Shown piece after piece: positions 6,557 to 13,604 of a stretch of 13,791 nucleotides of DNA. This DNA comes from an uncultured Fusobacterium sp. (GTDB lineage Bacteria; Fusobacteriota; Fusobacteriia; Fusobacteriales; Fusobacteriaceae). A program made the translations under genes and the position numbers. The DNA lies in contig UQXM01000034.1 in the NCBI GenBank assembly GCA_900545035.1, positions 1 through 13,791 on the forward strand. Direction: 5' to 3'. Under the pieces are notes generated by a model. That model ran no database searches, was not told where the DNA came from, and saw only the letters and a program-made list of their open reading frames with translations. Every line of letters starts with the position of its first letter. The first letter of the stretch is position 1.

Positions 6557-7906
6557 TTGAGTACAAAAAAATTAGATTTAGGCAGGGACAGCCTCACGAA
6601 AATTATTTTAAAATATGGAATTCCCTCTATTCTTACAATGTGGGTTTATTCCTTGTACACAATCGTTGACGGAATTTTTATAGGAAAATTTTTGGGAGCA
6701 AAAGAGATTGCTTCCGTAAATATTGTAATGCCTTTTGTAAATTTTTCCTTTGCACTTGGAATAATGGTTGCAGTGGGAGGCGGAACAATAATAGCAATCC
6801 GTTTGGGAGAAAATAATCCAAAGGAAGCAAACAGAATTTACAGTCTTTCAACACAGGTTTTTATGGTACTAGGAGGCCTTCTCGGTTCTTTGGGAATATT
6901 TTTTCCAAAATATATGGTCAGAATATTGGGAGCAAATGATGTCATAGCAGACAGTTCTGCTTCATATCTTTTTATTATTTCTTTTTTTACTCTCTTCTAT
7001 CTTCTGTCTTACGGGTTTGAAATTTTTATAAGAATAGAAGGAAATCCTGCATACTCAATGGTATGCAATATGGCAGGAGCAGTGATAAATATTGTTCTTG
7101 ATTATGTATTTATCGTTCATTTTCATTGGGGAATACAGGGAGCAGCTCTTGCAACGGGAATGGCACAGCTCGGAACAGCTCTTTCACTTTGGTGGTATCT
7201 GATTTTCAGAGCAAAAAAATTAAAATTCAAATTTACAAAGTTTGATTTGAAAGCTGTGGGAGCATTATGTTTTAACGGCTCTTCCGAATTTTTAACCGAG
7301 ATAGCCACAGGAATTGTAATTATGGCATTTAATATTAATATTATGAGAATGATCGGAGAAAAAGGAGTATCTGCTTTTGGAATTATCGGATATATTTCCA
7401 CTCTTGTAACAATGACAATGATTGGATTTTCTCAAGGACTCCAGCCTGTTATAAGCTACAATTACGGAGCAGAAAAATATGACCGAATTAAGAAAATATT
7501 AAAAATCGGAATAGGAGCAGTTGCTGTTTTGGGAATAAGTTTTTATTTAACAGTAAATTATTTTTCTTATGATATTATTTCCATGTTTGTAAAAAATGAC
7601 AAAACTCTTTTTGCACTTACAAAAGAAGCCGTAAATATTTACAGTTTCACATATATTTTAATGGGAATTAATATTATAATAAGTGCATATTTTACAGCCA
7701 TTGAAGATGCAATGATTTCAGCAGTATTAAGCATTTTGAGAGGAATTATTTTTATAAATACATTATTATATTTATGCCCTCTTATTTTTGATACTAAAGG
7801 AATATGGCTTTCAGCACCTGTAAACGAAATGATAACACTTATTTTTTCTGCCTTAATTTTTATGACAATAGGAATGAAAAGAATAGCTGTTCAAAAAATT
7901 AAATAA
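6557..7906 (+). CDS. MATE family efflux transporter
   Basis: Inner-membrane multidrug and toxin extrusion protein, a 12-helix cation-coupled exporter of cationic drugs, dyes or flavin-like compounds; substrate unknown. From TTG 6557 it has 449 aa. It begins with the usual LDLGRDSLTKIILKYGIPSI and YTIVDGIFIGKFLG of bacterial MATE proteins, and the second half repeats the fold with GFSQGLQPVISYNYGA (about 290-305). The start is decided by GAGGAG at 6542-6547: it abuts ATG 6548 but stands 9 nt before TTG 6557, and GTG 6530 lies upstream of it. Probably cotranscribed with the precorrin-2 dehydrogenase gene. No clear terminator was seen before the rib promoter. Confidence 0.9.
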   Translation: MSTKKLDLGRDSLTKIILKYGIPSILTMWVYSLYTIVDGIFIGKFLGAKEIASVNIVMPFVNFSFALGIMVAVGGGTIIAIRLGENNPKEANRIYSLSTQVFMVLGGLLGSLGIFFPKYMVRILGANDVIADSSASYLFIISFFTLFYLLSYGFEIFIRIEGNPAYSMVCNMAGAVINIVLDYVFIVHFHWGIQGAALATGMAQLGTALSLWWYLIFRAKKLKFKFTKFDLKAVGALCFNGSSEFLTEIATGIVIMAFNINIMRMIGEKGVSAFGIIGYISTLVTMTMIGFSQGLQPVISYNYGAEKYDRIKKILKIGIGAVAVLGISFYLTVNYFSYDIISMFVKNDKTLFALTKEAVNIYSFTYILMGINIIISAYFTAIEDAMISAVLSILRGIIFINTLLYLCPLIFDTKGIWLSAPVNEMITLIFSALIFMTIGMKRIAVQKIK

Positions 7907-7929
7907 TAAATTAAATTATAAGAAAACAG

Positions 7930-7957
7930 TTGACAAAATAGGAAAATAGGGTATAAT
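7930..7957 (+). promoter_or_regulatory. Riboflavin operon promoter
   Basis: Consensus TTGACA (7930-7935), 16-bp spacer, perfect TATAAT (7952-7957). Transcription should start near 7964, just before the FMN riboswitch. The leader to the ribH ATG is about 305 nt and fills the gap between the MATE gene and ribH. Confidence 0.88.
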
Positions 7958-7982
7958 TATGTTAGAAACAAATAAAAATGTA

Positions 7983-8100
7983 AATCTTCAGGGTGAGTAT
8001 AAAACAATTCCCGACCGGTGGTAAAGTCCACGAGAACCTTTCAGGTTTTGAATTGGTGAAATTCCAATACCGACAGTATAGTCTGGATGAGAGAAGTATT
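7983..8100 (+). promoter_or_regulatory. FMN riboswitch aptamer (RFN element)
   Basis: Direct match to the RFN consensus: CAGGGTGA at 7989-7996, CCCGACCGGTGGTAAAGTCC (8010-8029), GAACC (8034-8038), TTGGTGAAATTCCAA (8053-8067), CCGACAGTATAGTCTGGATG (8070-8089) and GAAG closing P1. P1 pairs CTTC (7986-7989) with GAAG (8093-8096). When FMN binds, transcription of the rib genes should stop at the terminator at 8213-8239. The class is certain; the off-by-termination mechanism follows from the hairpin downstream. Confidence 0.97.
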
Positions 8101-8212
8101 TTCATAATCATATATTAAAAATTATTTTTTACAGTTTGTAATTTCATATTTACAGCTTTAGAAAGAAAATAATCATTGAAATATGTGAATAAAAATACCT
8201 TTAAAATTTCAA

Positions 8213-8239
8213 GCCCGAAGAAAATCTTCGGGTTTTTTT
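8213..8239 (+). terminator. Riboswitch-controlled intrinsic terminator
   Basis: CCCGAAGA (8214-8221) pairs with TCTTCGGG (8225-8232) over a 3-nt loop, followed by seven T (8233-8239). It lies 113 nt after the aptamer and 30 nt before the ribH ATG, so it is the expression platform. Its 3' arm contains AATCTTC (8223-8229), identical to the 5' strand of P1 at 7983-7989. This allows the 3' strand of P1 to pair here instead and form an antiterminator. Confidence 0.93.
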
Positions 8240-8269
8240 ATGTCCTGTAAGCAAAAATAGGAGGAAAAA

Positions 8270-8742
8270 ATGAGAGTATTAGAAGGAAATTTCAGCGGAA
8301 AAGGATTAAAAGTAGGAATAGTTGCAGGGAGATTCAATGAGTTTATTACTTCAAAACTTATAGGAGGAGCTTTAGATGCTCTGAAAAGACATGAAGCTGC
8401 TACTAAATGGCATCAGGAAAATATGACTTCTCCTGGGTTCCCGGAGCATTTGAAATTCCTCTGGTTGTTAAGAAAATGGCACAATCAGGAAAATATGACG
8501 CTGTAATAGCTCTTGGAGCTGTAATAAAAGGAGCTACTCCGCATTTTGATTATGTGTGTGCAGAAGTTTCAAAAGGTGTGGCACATATAGGACTTGAAAC
8601 AGGAATACCTGTAATGTTCGGTGTTCTTACTACAAACAATATTGAAGAAGCTATTGAAAGAGCAGGTACAAAAGCAGGAAACAAAGGATTTGATGTGGCA
8701 AACGGTGCTATCGAAATGTGTAATCTTTTAAAAGGAATGTAA
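8270..8742 (+). pseudogene. ribH: 6,7-dimethyl-8-ribityllumazine synthase, frameshifted
   Basis: Lumazine synthase condenses the ribityl-aminouracil with dihydroxybutanone phosphate, the step before riboflavin synthase. The start is good: AGGAGG at 8259-8264. The first frame gives a normal N-terminus (LKVGIVAGRFNEFITSKL) up to KRHEAATK, then runs out of frame to a TAA at 8504-8506. The rest lies in another frame from about 8413 to 8742: SWVPGAFEIP, GATPHFDYV with the catalytic His, FGVLTTNNIEEAIERAGTKAGNKG. Joined, they give a full enzyme of about 154 aa, so everything is present but split. Compared with KDENI before VVWVPG in the E. coli enzyme, the sequence looks like AAA-GAA-AAT-ATN-GAC with about 9 extra bases and one lost. 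The extra bases match a stretch further downstream. No ribosome site precedes ATG 8407. A sequencing or assembly error is the main alternative. Confidence 0.88.
8405..8499 (+). repeat. Imperfect direct repeat inside ribH associated with the frameshift
   Basis: Copy 1 is AAATGGCA (8405-8412) joined directly to TCAGGAAAATATGAC (8413-8427). Copy 2 has the same two blocks at 8474-8481 and 8485-8499, separated by CAA. Copy 2 sits in frame in conserved coding sequence (KKMAQSGKYDAV); copy 1 occupies the loop where the reading frame breaks. Copy 2 is therefore the likely source. Confidence 0.8.
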
Positions 8743-8746
8743 TATC

Positions 8747-9823
8747 ATGAACGAAAAATATATGGATTTAGCCCTTGAACTTGCCCAAAAAGGAAAAGGA
8801 TATGTAAATCCAAATCCAATGGTGGGAGCCGTTGTTGTAAAAAACGGAGAAATTATAGGAAAAGGCTGGCATAAATATTTCGGAGGACCTCATGCTGAAG
8901 TGTATGCTTTGGACGAAGCAGGAGAGCAGGCAGAGGGAGCAACACTTTATGTTACTCTTGAGCCTTGTTCACACTTTGGAAAAACTCCTCCATGTGTTGA
9001 GAAAATAAAAAAATTTAAAATAAAAAAATGTGTGGTTGCCTGTCTTGACCCAAATCCTCTGGTGGCGGGAAGAGGAAAAAAAATATTGGAAGAAGCGGGG
9101 ATAGAAGTTGTAGTCGGAGTAAGAGAAGCGGAAGCAAAATCTCTTAATAAAGTCTTTATGAAATATATTACAGAAAAAAATCCTTATCTTTTTTTGAAAT
9201 GTGCAATTACACTTGACGGAAAAATAGCAACAAATTATAAAGATTCAAAATGGATAACAAATGAAAAGGCAAGAGAAAAAGTTCAGCAGTTAAGACATGA
9301 ATATATGGGAATTATGATTGGAATAAATACTCTTATAAATGACAACCCAAAACTGACTGCGAGAATTGAAAACGGAGTAAATCCTTTCAGAATTGTGGTT
9401 GACCCTTATCTTCGTATTCCTCTTGAAACTAATTTTGTTTTATTGGGAAGAGAAGATGAAAAAAGCATTGTTATTACATCTTTGGAAAATAGAAAAAATG
9501 AAAAAATATCTGAATTGGAAAAAAATAAAATCAAAATAATATATATGGACGGCTTTGATTTTTCGGTTGATGAAATTTTGAAAAAAATAGGAGAGCTGAA
9601 AATAGATTCTGTTCTTCTCGAAGGAGGTTCATTTCTTATTTCAAAAGCTTTTGCCGAAAACAGAATTGACGGAGGAGAAATATTTATAGCTCCTAAAATT
9701 TTGGGAGGAGGTCTTCCTTTTATAAAAGGTTTTGATTTTAAAGAGATAAAAGAATGCTTTAAGCTTGAAAATGTGAAATTCAATATCTATGATGACAACA
9801 TTTCCGTTGAATTTCATAAGTAA
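8747..9823 (+). CDS. ribD: Bifunctional diaminohydroxyphosphoribosylaminopyrimidine deaminase / 5-amino-6-(5-phosphoribosylamino)uracil reductase
   Basis: Carries out the second and third steps of the pathway after GTP cyclohydrolase II: zinc-dependent deamination, then NADPH reduction of the ribosyl side chain. Length 358 aa is typical. The deaminase domain (about 1-145) has NPNPMVGAVVV (21-31), PHAE with zinc ligand His49 and catalytic Glu51, and LEPCSHFGKTPPC with zinc ligands Cys74 and Cys83. The reductase domain (about 147-358) begins LKCAITLDGKIA (150-161), with SKWITNEKAR (167-176), GINTLINDNPKLTAR, and LLEGGSFL. It starts 4 bp after the ribH stop, with AAGGA inside the end of ribH, so translation is probably coupled. 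The ribH frameshift, whose early stop is 240 bp upstream, may lower expression. The gene itself is intact. Confidence 0.96.
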   Translation: MNEKYMDLALELAQKGKGYVNPNPMVGAVVVKNGEIIGKGWHKYFGGPHAEVYALDEAGEQAEGATLYVTLEPCSHFGKTPPCVEKIKKFKIKKCVVACLDPNPLVAGRGKKILEEAGIEVVVGVREAEAKSLNKVFMKYITEKNPYLFLKCAITLDGKIATNYKDSKWITNEKAREKVQQLRHEYMGIMIGINTLINDNPKLTARIENGVNPFRIVVDPYLRIPLETNFVLLGREDEKSIVITSLENRKNEKISELEKNKIKIIYMDGFDFSVDEILKKIGELKIDSVLLEGGSFLISKAFAENRIDGGEIFIAPKILGGGLPFIKGFDFKEIKECFKLENVKFNIYDDNISVEFHK

Positions 9824-9840
9824 TTAACGGGAAAATGAAA

Positions 9841-9856
9841 AGAGGTGATTACTATT
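9841..9856 (+). promoter_or_regulatory. ribE ribosome binding site and ATT start
   Basis: AGAGGTGAT (9841-9849) is a near-perfect anti-16S match. It is followed after 4 nt by ATT (9854-9856), which takes the place of the initiator Met in the conserved family N-terminus MFTGLVEE. The only in-frame canonical start nearby, GTG 9845, lies inside the Shine-Dalgarno sequence. ATG 9835 is out of frame. Confidence 0.65.
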
Positions 9857-10507
9857 TTCACAGGACTGGTAGAGGAAATGGGACAGGTTTTGGCAATTAA
9901 AACAGGAGAAAAATCTGTTCATTTAAAAATAAAATGCAGTAAAGTTTTAAAAGATGCAAAAATCGGCGACAGTATTGCTACAAACGGTACTTGTCTTACT
10001 GCTGTTGAAATAGGGTCTGATTATTTTACGGCAGATTGTATGCACGAAACTGTAAAAAGAACAAATTTAAGCCGTCTTAAAACAGGAAGCCTTGTAAATC
10101 TTGAAAAATCAATCTCTCTTTCAACTCCTCTCGGAGGACATCTTGTAACAGGAGATGTTGATTGCGAAGGAATTATAAAATCAATTACGAAAGACGGAAT
10201 TGCAAAAATTTATGAAATAGAGATAGAACACAGATTTATGAAATATGTGGTTGAAAAAGGAAGAATTACTCTTGACGGAGCAAGCCTTTCCGTTGTAGGC
10301 TATACAGAGAATACACTTAAAGTTTCACTTATCCCCCATACACAGGAGATGATAACTCTCGGAAGAAAAAAAGTTGGGGATTATATAAATGTGGAAACTG
10401 ATTTGATTGGAAAATATATTGAAAGAATGATGACTTTCAAAGAACCTGAGAAAAAAGAAAAAAATAAAATTGATGAAAAATTTTTAGCTTCTCATGGATT
10501 TTTTTAG
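9854..10507 (+). CDS. ribE: Riboflavin synthase, alpha subunit
   Basis: Trimeric enzyme that dismutates two 6,7-dimethyl-8-ribityllumazine molecules into riboflavin and the ribityl-aminouracil. From codon 9854 it has 217 aa. It consists of two lumazine-binding repeats: the first from FTGLVEEMG with SIATNGTCLTAVE (about 41-53), the second from GGHLVTGDVDCEG (about 96-108) with RITLDGASLSVVGY and SLIPHTQEMITLGRK. A charged tail (PEKKEKNKIDEKF) follows. The first codon is ATT if the enzyme begins where the family does; otherwise GTG 9845 gives three more residues (220 aa). It lies 30 bp after ribD and 27 bp before ribBA, in the FMN-controlled operon. Both repeats are intact. Confidence 0.92.
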   Translation: MFTGLVEEMGQVLAIKTGEKSVHLKIKCSKVLKDAKIGDSIATNGTCLTAVEIGSDYFTADCMHETVKRTNLSRLKTGSLVNLEKSISLSTPLGGHLVTGDVDCEGIIKSITKDGIAKIYEIEIEHRFMKYVVEKGRITLDGASLSVVGYTENTLKVSLIPHTQEMITLGRKKVGDYINVETDLIGKYIERMMTFKEPEKKEKNKIDEKFLASHGFF

Positions 10508-10534
10508 AAAGTTTCAAAATTAGGAGGAAACAAA

Positions 10535-11761
10535 ATGCTTGACAGAATAGAAGACGCAATAGAAGATTTAAGAAACGGAAAATGTATTGTTGTGGTTGAC
10601 GATGAAAACAGGGAAAATGAGGGAGATGTTATCTGTGCTGCCGAATTTGCAACAACAGAAAATGTAAATTTCATGGCTACATATGCAAAAGGGCTTATCT
10701 GTATGCCTATGAGCAAAAAATATGTAAAAAAACTTGGGCTTCCTCAAATGGTAACAGAAAATACAGACAATCACTGTACAGCATTCACTGTTTCTATAGA
10801 CCATGTGGATACCACAACAGGAATTTCAGCTTATGAGCGTGGAATTACTGCTATAAAATGTACAGAAGAAAATGCAAAACCATCTGACTTCAGAAGACCC
10901 GGACATATGTTCCCTCTTCTTGCAAAAGATATGGGAGTTCTTGAAAGAGACGGACATACAGAAGCAACTGTTGATTTGGTAAGACTTGCAGGTCTTAAAG
11001 AAATCGGACTTTGCTGTGAAATTATGAATCCTGACGGAACAATGTCAAGATTTGAAGATTTGCAGGCTTTTGCAAAAGAGCACAATTTAAAAATGATTTC
11101 TATTGAAGATTTAATAAAATACAGAAAAGCTCACGACCAACTTATGACAATAGAATGCAGAGCAAAAATGCCGACTTCTTCTGGAACATTTGAAATTGTA
11201 GGATTTGACAATAAACTTGACGGAAAAGAACATATTGCTCTTGTAAAAGGAGATGTTTCAGGAAAAGAAAATGTTCTTGTAAGAATACATTCTGAATGTT
11301 TCACAGGAGATATTCTTGGTTCATACAGATGTGATTGTGGTTTACAACTTAAATCTGCTATGCAGAGAATTGAAAAAGAAGGAGAAGGAATTGTTCTTTA
11401 CCTTAGACAAGAGGGAAGAGGAATAGGACTTGTTAATAAAATAAAAGCTTACAAACTTCAAGACGAGGGATGCGACACAGTTGATGCAAACTTAAAACTT
11501 GGTTTTGAAGCCGATGCAAGAGATTATGCTGTAGCTGCACAAATGTTAAAAGCTCTTGGTGTAAAATCTGTAAAACTTATGACAAACAATCCTGAAAAAA
11601 TAAAGGGTCTTGAATCTTACGGAATAAAAGTTGCAGAGAGAAAAGAGATAGAAATTCCTGCAAATGAAATCAACGAAGCTTATTTGAGAACTAAACAGGA
11701 AAGAATGGGACACGAACTTCATTTCGGTGAATGCAGCTGTGGTTGCAACAAAAATAAATAA
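10535..11761 (+). CDS. ribBA: Bifunctional 3,4-dihydroxy-2-butanone 4-phosphate synthase / GTP cyclohydrolase II
   Basis: Supplies both starting blocks for riboflavin: dihydroxybutanone phosphate from ribulose 5-phosphate, and the pyrimidine from GTP. Length 408 aa is normal for the fusion. The N-terminal domain (1 to about 200) has DDENRENEGD (22-31) with the metal and substrate acids, TTTGISAYER (93-102), RRPGHMFPL (120-128) and DGHTEATVDL (139-148). The cyclohydrolase domain (about 205-395) has zinc ligands Cys255, Cys266 and Cys268 (HSECFTGDILGSYRCDCG), RQEGRGIGL (291-299), DANLKLGF and TNNPEKI. No active-site residue appears lost. The end, ECSCGC at 399-404, is an unusual Cys-rich tail. 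AGGAGG lies 7 nt before the ATG. Last gene of the operon, with a strong terminator 37 bp downstream. Confidence 0.96.
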   Translation: MLDRIEDAIEDLRNGKCIVVVDDENRENEGDVICAAEFATTENVNFMATYAKGLICMPMSKKYVKKLGLPQMVTENTDNHCTAFTVSIDHVDTTTGISAYERGITAIKCTEENAKPSDFRRPGHMFPLLAKDMGVLERDGHTEATVDLVRLAGLKEIGLCCEIMNPDGTMSRFEDLQAFAKEHNLKMISIEDLIKYRKAHDQLMTIECRAKMPTSSGTFEIVGFDNKLDGKEHIALVKGDVSGKENVLVRIHSECFTGDILGSYRCDCGLQLKSAMQRIEKEGEGIVLYLRQEGRGIGLVNKIKAYKLQDEGCDTVDANLKLGFEADARDYAVAAQMLKALGVKSVKLMTNNPEKIKGLESYGIKVAERKEIEIPANEINEAYLRTKQERMGHELHFGECSCGCNKNK

Positions 11762-11797
11762 CCAAATATAATATTAAATTCCTTACTACTATAAAAG

Positions 11798-11828
11798 CAG
11801 AGTTTGAATAATTTCAGGCTCTGTTTTT
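11798..11828 (+). terminator. Terminator of the riboflavin operon (repeat copy 1)
   Basis: An 11-bp stem, CAGAGTTTGAA (11798-11808) with TTCAGGCTCTG (11813-11823), including two G-T pairs, a TAAT loop, then TTTTT. It ends the ribBA transcript and is repeated exactly after the next gene. Confidence 0.92.
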
Positions 11829-11837
11829 ATATTAAAA
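11798..11837 (+). repeat. 40-nt perfect direct repeat, left copy
   Basis: Identical over 40 nt to 13574-13613. The repeat covers the whole terminator hairpin, the T-run and the following ATATTAAAA; the sequences diverge on both sides. The two copies bracket one gene. Confidence 0.93.
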
Positions 11838-11852
11838 TAAAAATATGTACTT

Positions 11853-11881
11853 TTGATTGACTACATGGTATTATTTATATA
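11853..11881 (+). promoter_or_regulatory. Promoter of the AAA-ATPase-like gene
   Basis: TTGATT (11853-11858), 17-bp spacer, TATATA (11876-11881). An overlapping TTGACT (11857-11862) with TACAAG 17 bp away is a weaker alternative. Its place between the upstream terminator and the gene indicates independent transcription. Confidence 0.55.
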
Positions 11882-11909
11882 CAAGTATTTATTTGGAAGG
11901 AGAGAAATT

Positions 11910-13550
11910 ATGAAAAAATTAATTCCTGACGGAATAAGTGATTTTAAAACCTTAATAGAAAATAATTATTATTATGTAGATAAAACTCCTTTTATAAGTG
12001 AAATTGGTAAAAATGTAGGAAAAACACTTCTGTTTACTCGTCCAAGAAGATTTGGAAAAACTCTTAATATGTCAATGTTAAAATATTTTTTTGATGTCAG
12101 AGAAAGCGAAAAAAATAAAGAACTATTTAAAAATTTAAAAATAGCAAAATCTCCTTATTTCGAAGAACAAGGAAAATATCCTGTTATTTTTATTTCTATG
12201 AAAGATATAAAAGAAATGTCAATGGAAAAATGTGAAGAACAATTAAAAGATATAACAGCGAACCTGTTTCGTAAATATTCTGATATTATAAATTCTTTAA
12301 ATGAATTTGACAGGGAAGACTTTATCAATATTTGCCGAAAAGATTTCAGCAAAATTGCTTTGGGAAATTCTTTAAAGTTTCTTTCCAAATCTTTATATGA
12401 GCATTATAAGAAAAAAATTATTGTACTTATAGATGAATATGATACTCCTTTAGTATCAGCATACAGATACGGGTACTATAAAGAGGCTAAAAATTTTTTC
12501 AGCGGATTTTATGGTTCTGTGCTAAAAGATAATACAGTTCTCCAAGTGGGAGTAATAACAGGAATAATAAGAGTAATAAAAGCAGGAATATTTTCAGAGT
12601 TAAATAATTTAAGTGAACACAGTATTTTGGATAAAGAATACGATGAATATTTTGGATTTTTAGAAACTGAAATCAAAGAAGCTTTAAAATATTACGAAAC
12701 AGATTTTAAATTGGAAGAAATCCACTCATGGTATAATGGATATAAGTTTGGAGATAAAAAAGTTTATAATCCTTGGAGTATATTGAAATTCCTATCAGAA
12801 AAAGAACTTAAAAGTTATTGGATAGACACATCAGATAACTATTTAATAAAGGATATTCTTAAAGAAGCAGATGAAGAAACTTTTGAAAAATTAAATAAAC
12901 TTTTATTCGGAGAAAAAATAGAAGAAGAAATTACAGGTAAGTCTACTCTTCAAGAAATTTTGGAAGCTCACGATTTATGGGAACTTTTATTATTTTCAGG
13001 ATATTTAACCATTGACAAAAAAACAGAAGAAAATATTTACAGCATAAAAATTCCCAATAATGAAGTTAAAAAATTTTTTAAAGATAGTTTTATAGAAATC
13101 TCTTTCGGAACAAATTTAATTTTTAAAAAATTAATAAAAAATCTGTTGAATAACAAAATAAATGAATTTGAAAAAAATCTCCAAGAGATACTTTTTAAAT
13201 ATATGAGTTTTTATGATGTGTCAAATATAGAAAAAGTATATCATAGCTTCGTACTTGGTCTTATGATTCATCTTGAAGGATTATATCATATAAGTTCAAA
13301 CAGAGAAAGCGGACTTGGGAGATACGATATATTGATAGAGCCTTTTGTTAAAAATCAAAGAGGATATGTTTTGGAATTTAAAGTAGCTGATTCCGAAGAA
13401 AAACTTGAAGAAAAAGCAGAAGAAGCTCTGAAGCAAATAGAAAATAAAAAGTATTTTCTGCCTTTAGAAAATAAAGGAATAAAAGAAATTACTTTTTTAG
13501 GAATGGCATTTTATAAAAAAACAGTAAAAATAAAGTTTATAGAAAAATAA
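11910..13550 (+). CDS. AAA-ATPase-like / PD-(D/E)XK nuclease superfamily protein
   Basis: Member of the uncharacterised family combining an AAA-ATPase-like domain with a C-terminal PD-(D/E)XK nuclease-like domain (Pfam AAA-ATPase_like plus PDDEXK_9, formerly DUF1703), common and often multicopy in fusobacteria, Bacteroidetes and spirochaetes. Length is 546 aa from ATG 11910, chosen because GGAAGGAGA lies 6 nt upstream and the family begins K-L-P-x-G-I-x-D-F. Seen: YYVDKT (21-26), the Walker-A-like RPRRFGKT (44-51), Walker B IIVLIDEYDTPL (170-181), a sensor-like GIIRVIKAGIFSELNNL (218-234), WYNGY (274-278), YNPWSI (286-291), and nuclease motifs RYDILI (Asp473) and LEFKVA (Glu489, Lys491). All motifs look intact, so it may be active, but no function is established. 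Possibly tied to mobile elements or defence; that is speculation. Single-gene unit between identical terminators. Confidence 0.88.
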   Translation: MKKLIPDGISDFKTLIENNYYYVDKTPFISEIGKNVGKTLLFTRPRRFGKTLNMSMLKYFFDVRESEKNKELFKNLKIAKSPYFEEQGKYPVIFISMKDIKEMSMEKCEEQLKDITANLFRKYSDIINSLNEFDREDFINICRKDFSKIALGNSLKFLSKSLYEHYKKKIIVLIDEYDTPLVSAYRYGYYKEAKNFFSGFYGSVLKDNTVLQVGVITGIIRVIKAGIFSELNNLSEHSILDKEYDEYFGFLETEIKEALKYYETDFKLEEIHSWYNGYKFGDKKVYNPWSILKFLSEKELKSYWIDTSDNYLIKDILKEADEETFEKLNKLLFGEKIEEEITGKSTLQEILEAHDLWELLLFSGYLTIDKKTEENIYSIKIPNNEVKKFFKDSFIEISFGTNLIFKKLIKNLLNNKINEFEKNLQEILFKYMSFYDVSNIEKVYHSFVLGLMIHLEGLYHISSNRESGLGRYDILIEPFVKNQRGYVLEFKVADSEEKLEEKAEEALKQIENKKYFLPLENKGIKEITFLGMAFYKKTVKIKFIEK

Positions 13551-13573
13551 TATTAAAATATCTCAACAGAAAA

Positions 13574-13604
13574 CAGAGTTTGAATAATTTCAGGCTCTGT
13601 TTTT
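13574..13604 (+). terminator. Terminator of the AAA-ATPase-like gene (repeat copy 2)
   Basis: Same 11-bp stem and TAAT loop as the ribBA terminator, at 13574-13599, followed by TTTTT. Here four A (13570-13573) precede the stem and can extend the pairing into the T-run. It lies 23 bp after the stop codon. Confidence 0.92.

Noticed and set aside
8400..8430. Programmed ribosomal frameshifting in ribH
   Set aside because: No slippery heptamer or stimulatory structure was seen, and the duplicated block with about 3-4 surplus residues points to mutation, not to recoding.
8407..8742. Separate gene beginning at ATG 8407 encoding the C-terminal part of lumazine synthase
   Set aside because: No ribosome site precedes it, the ATG arises from the inserted repeat, and the fragment lacks the N-terminal strand and RFN motif. 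It is the out-of-frame remainder of ribH.
11853..11909. Upstream start at 11853 for the AAA-ATPase-like protein
   Set aside because: This stretch overlaps the predicted promoter and has no ribosome site; ATG 11910 has one and matches the family N-terminus.
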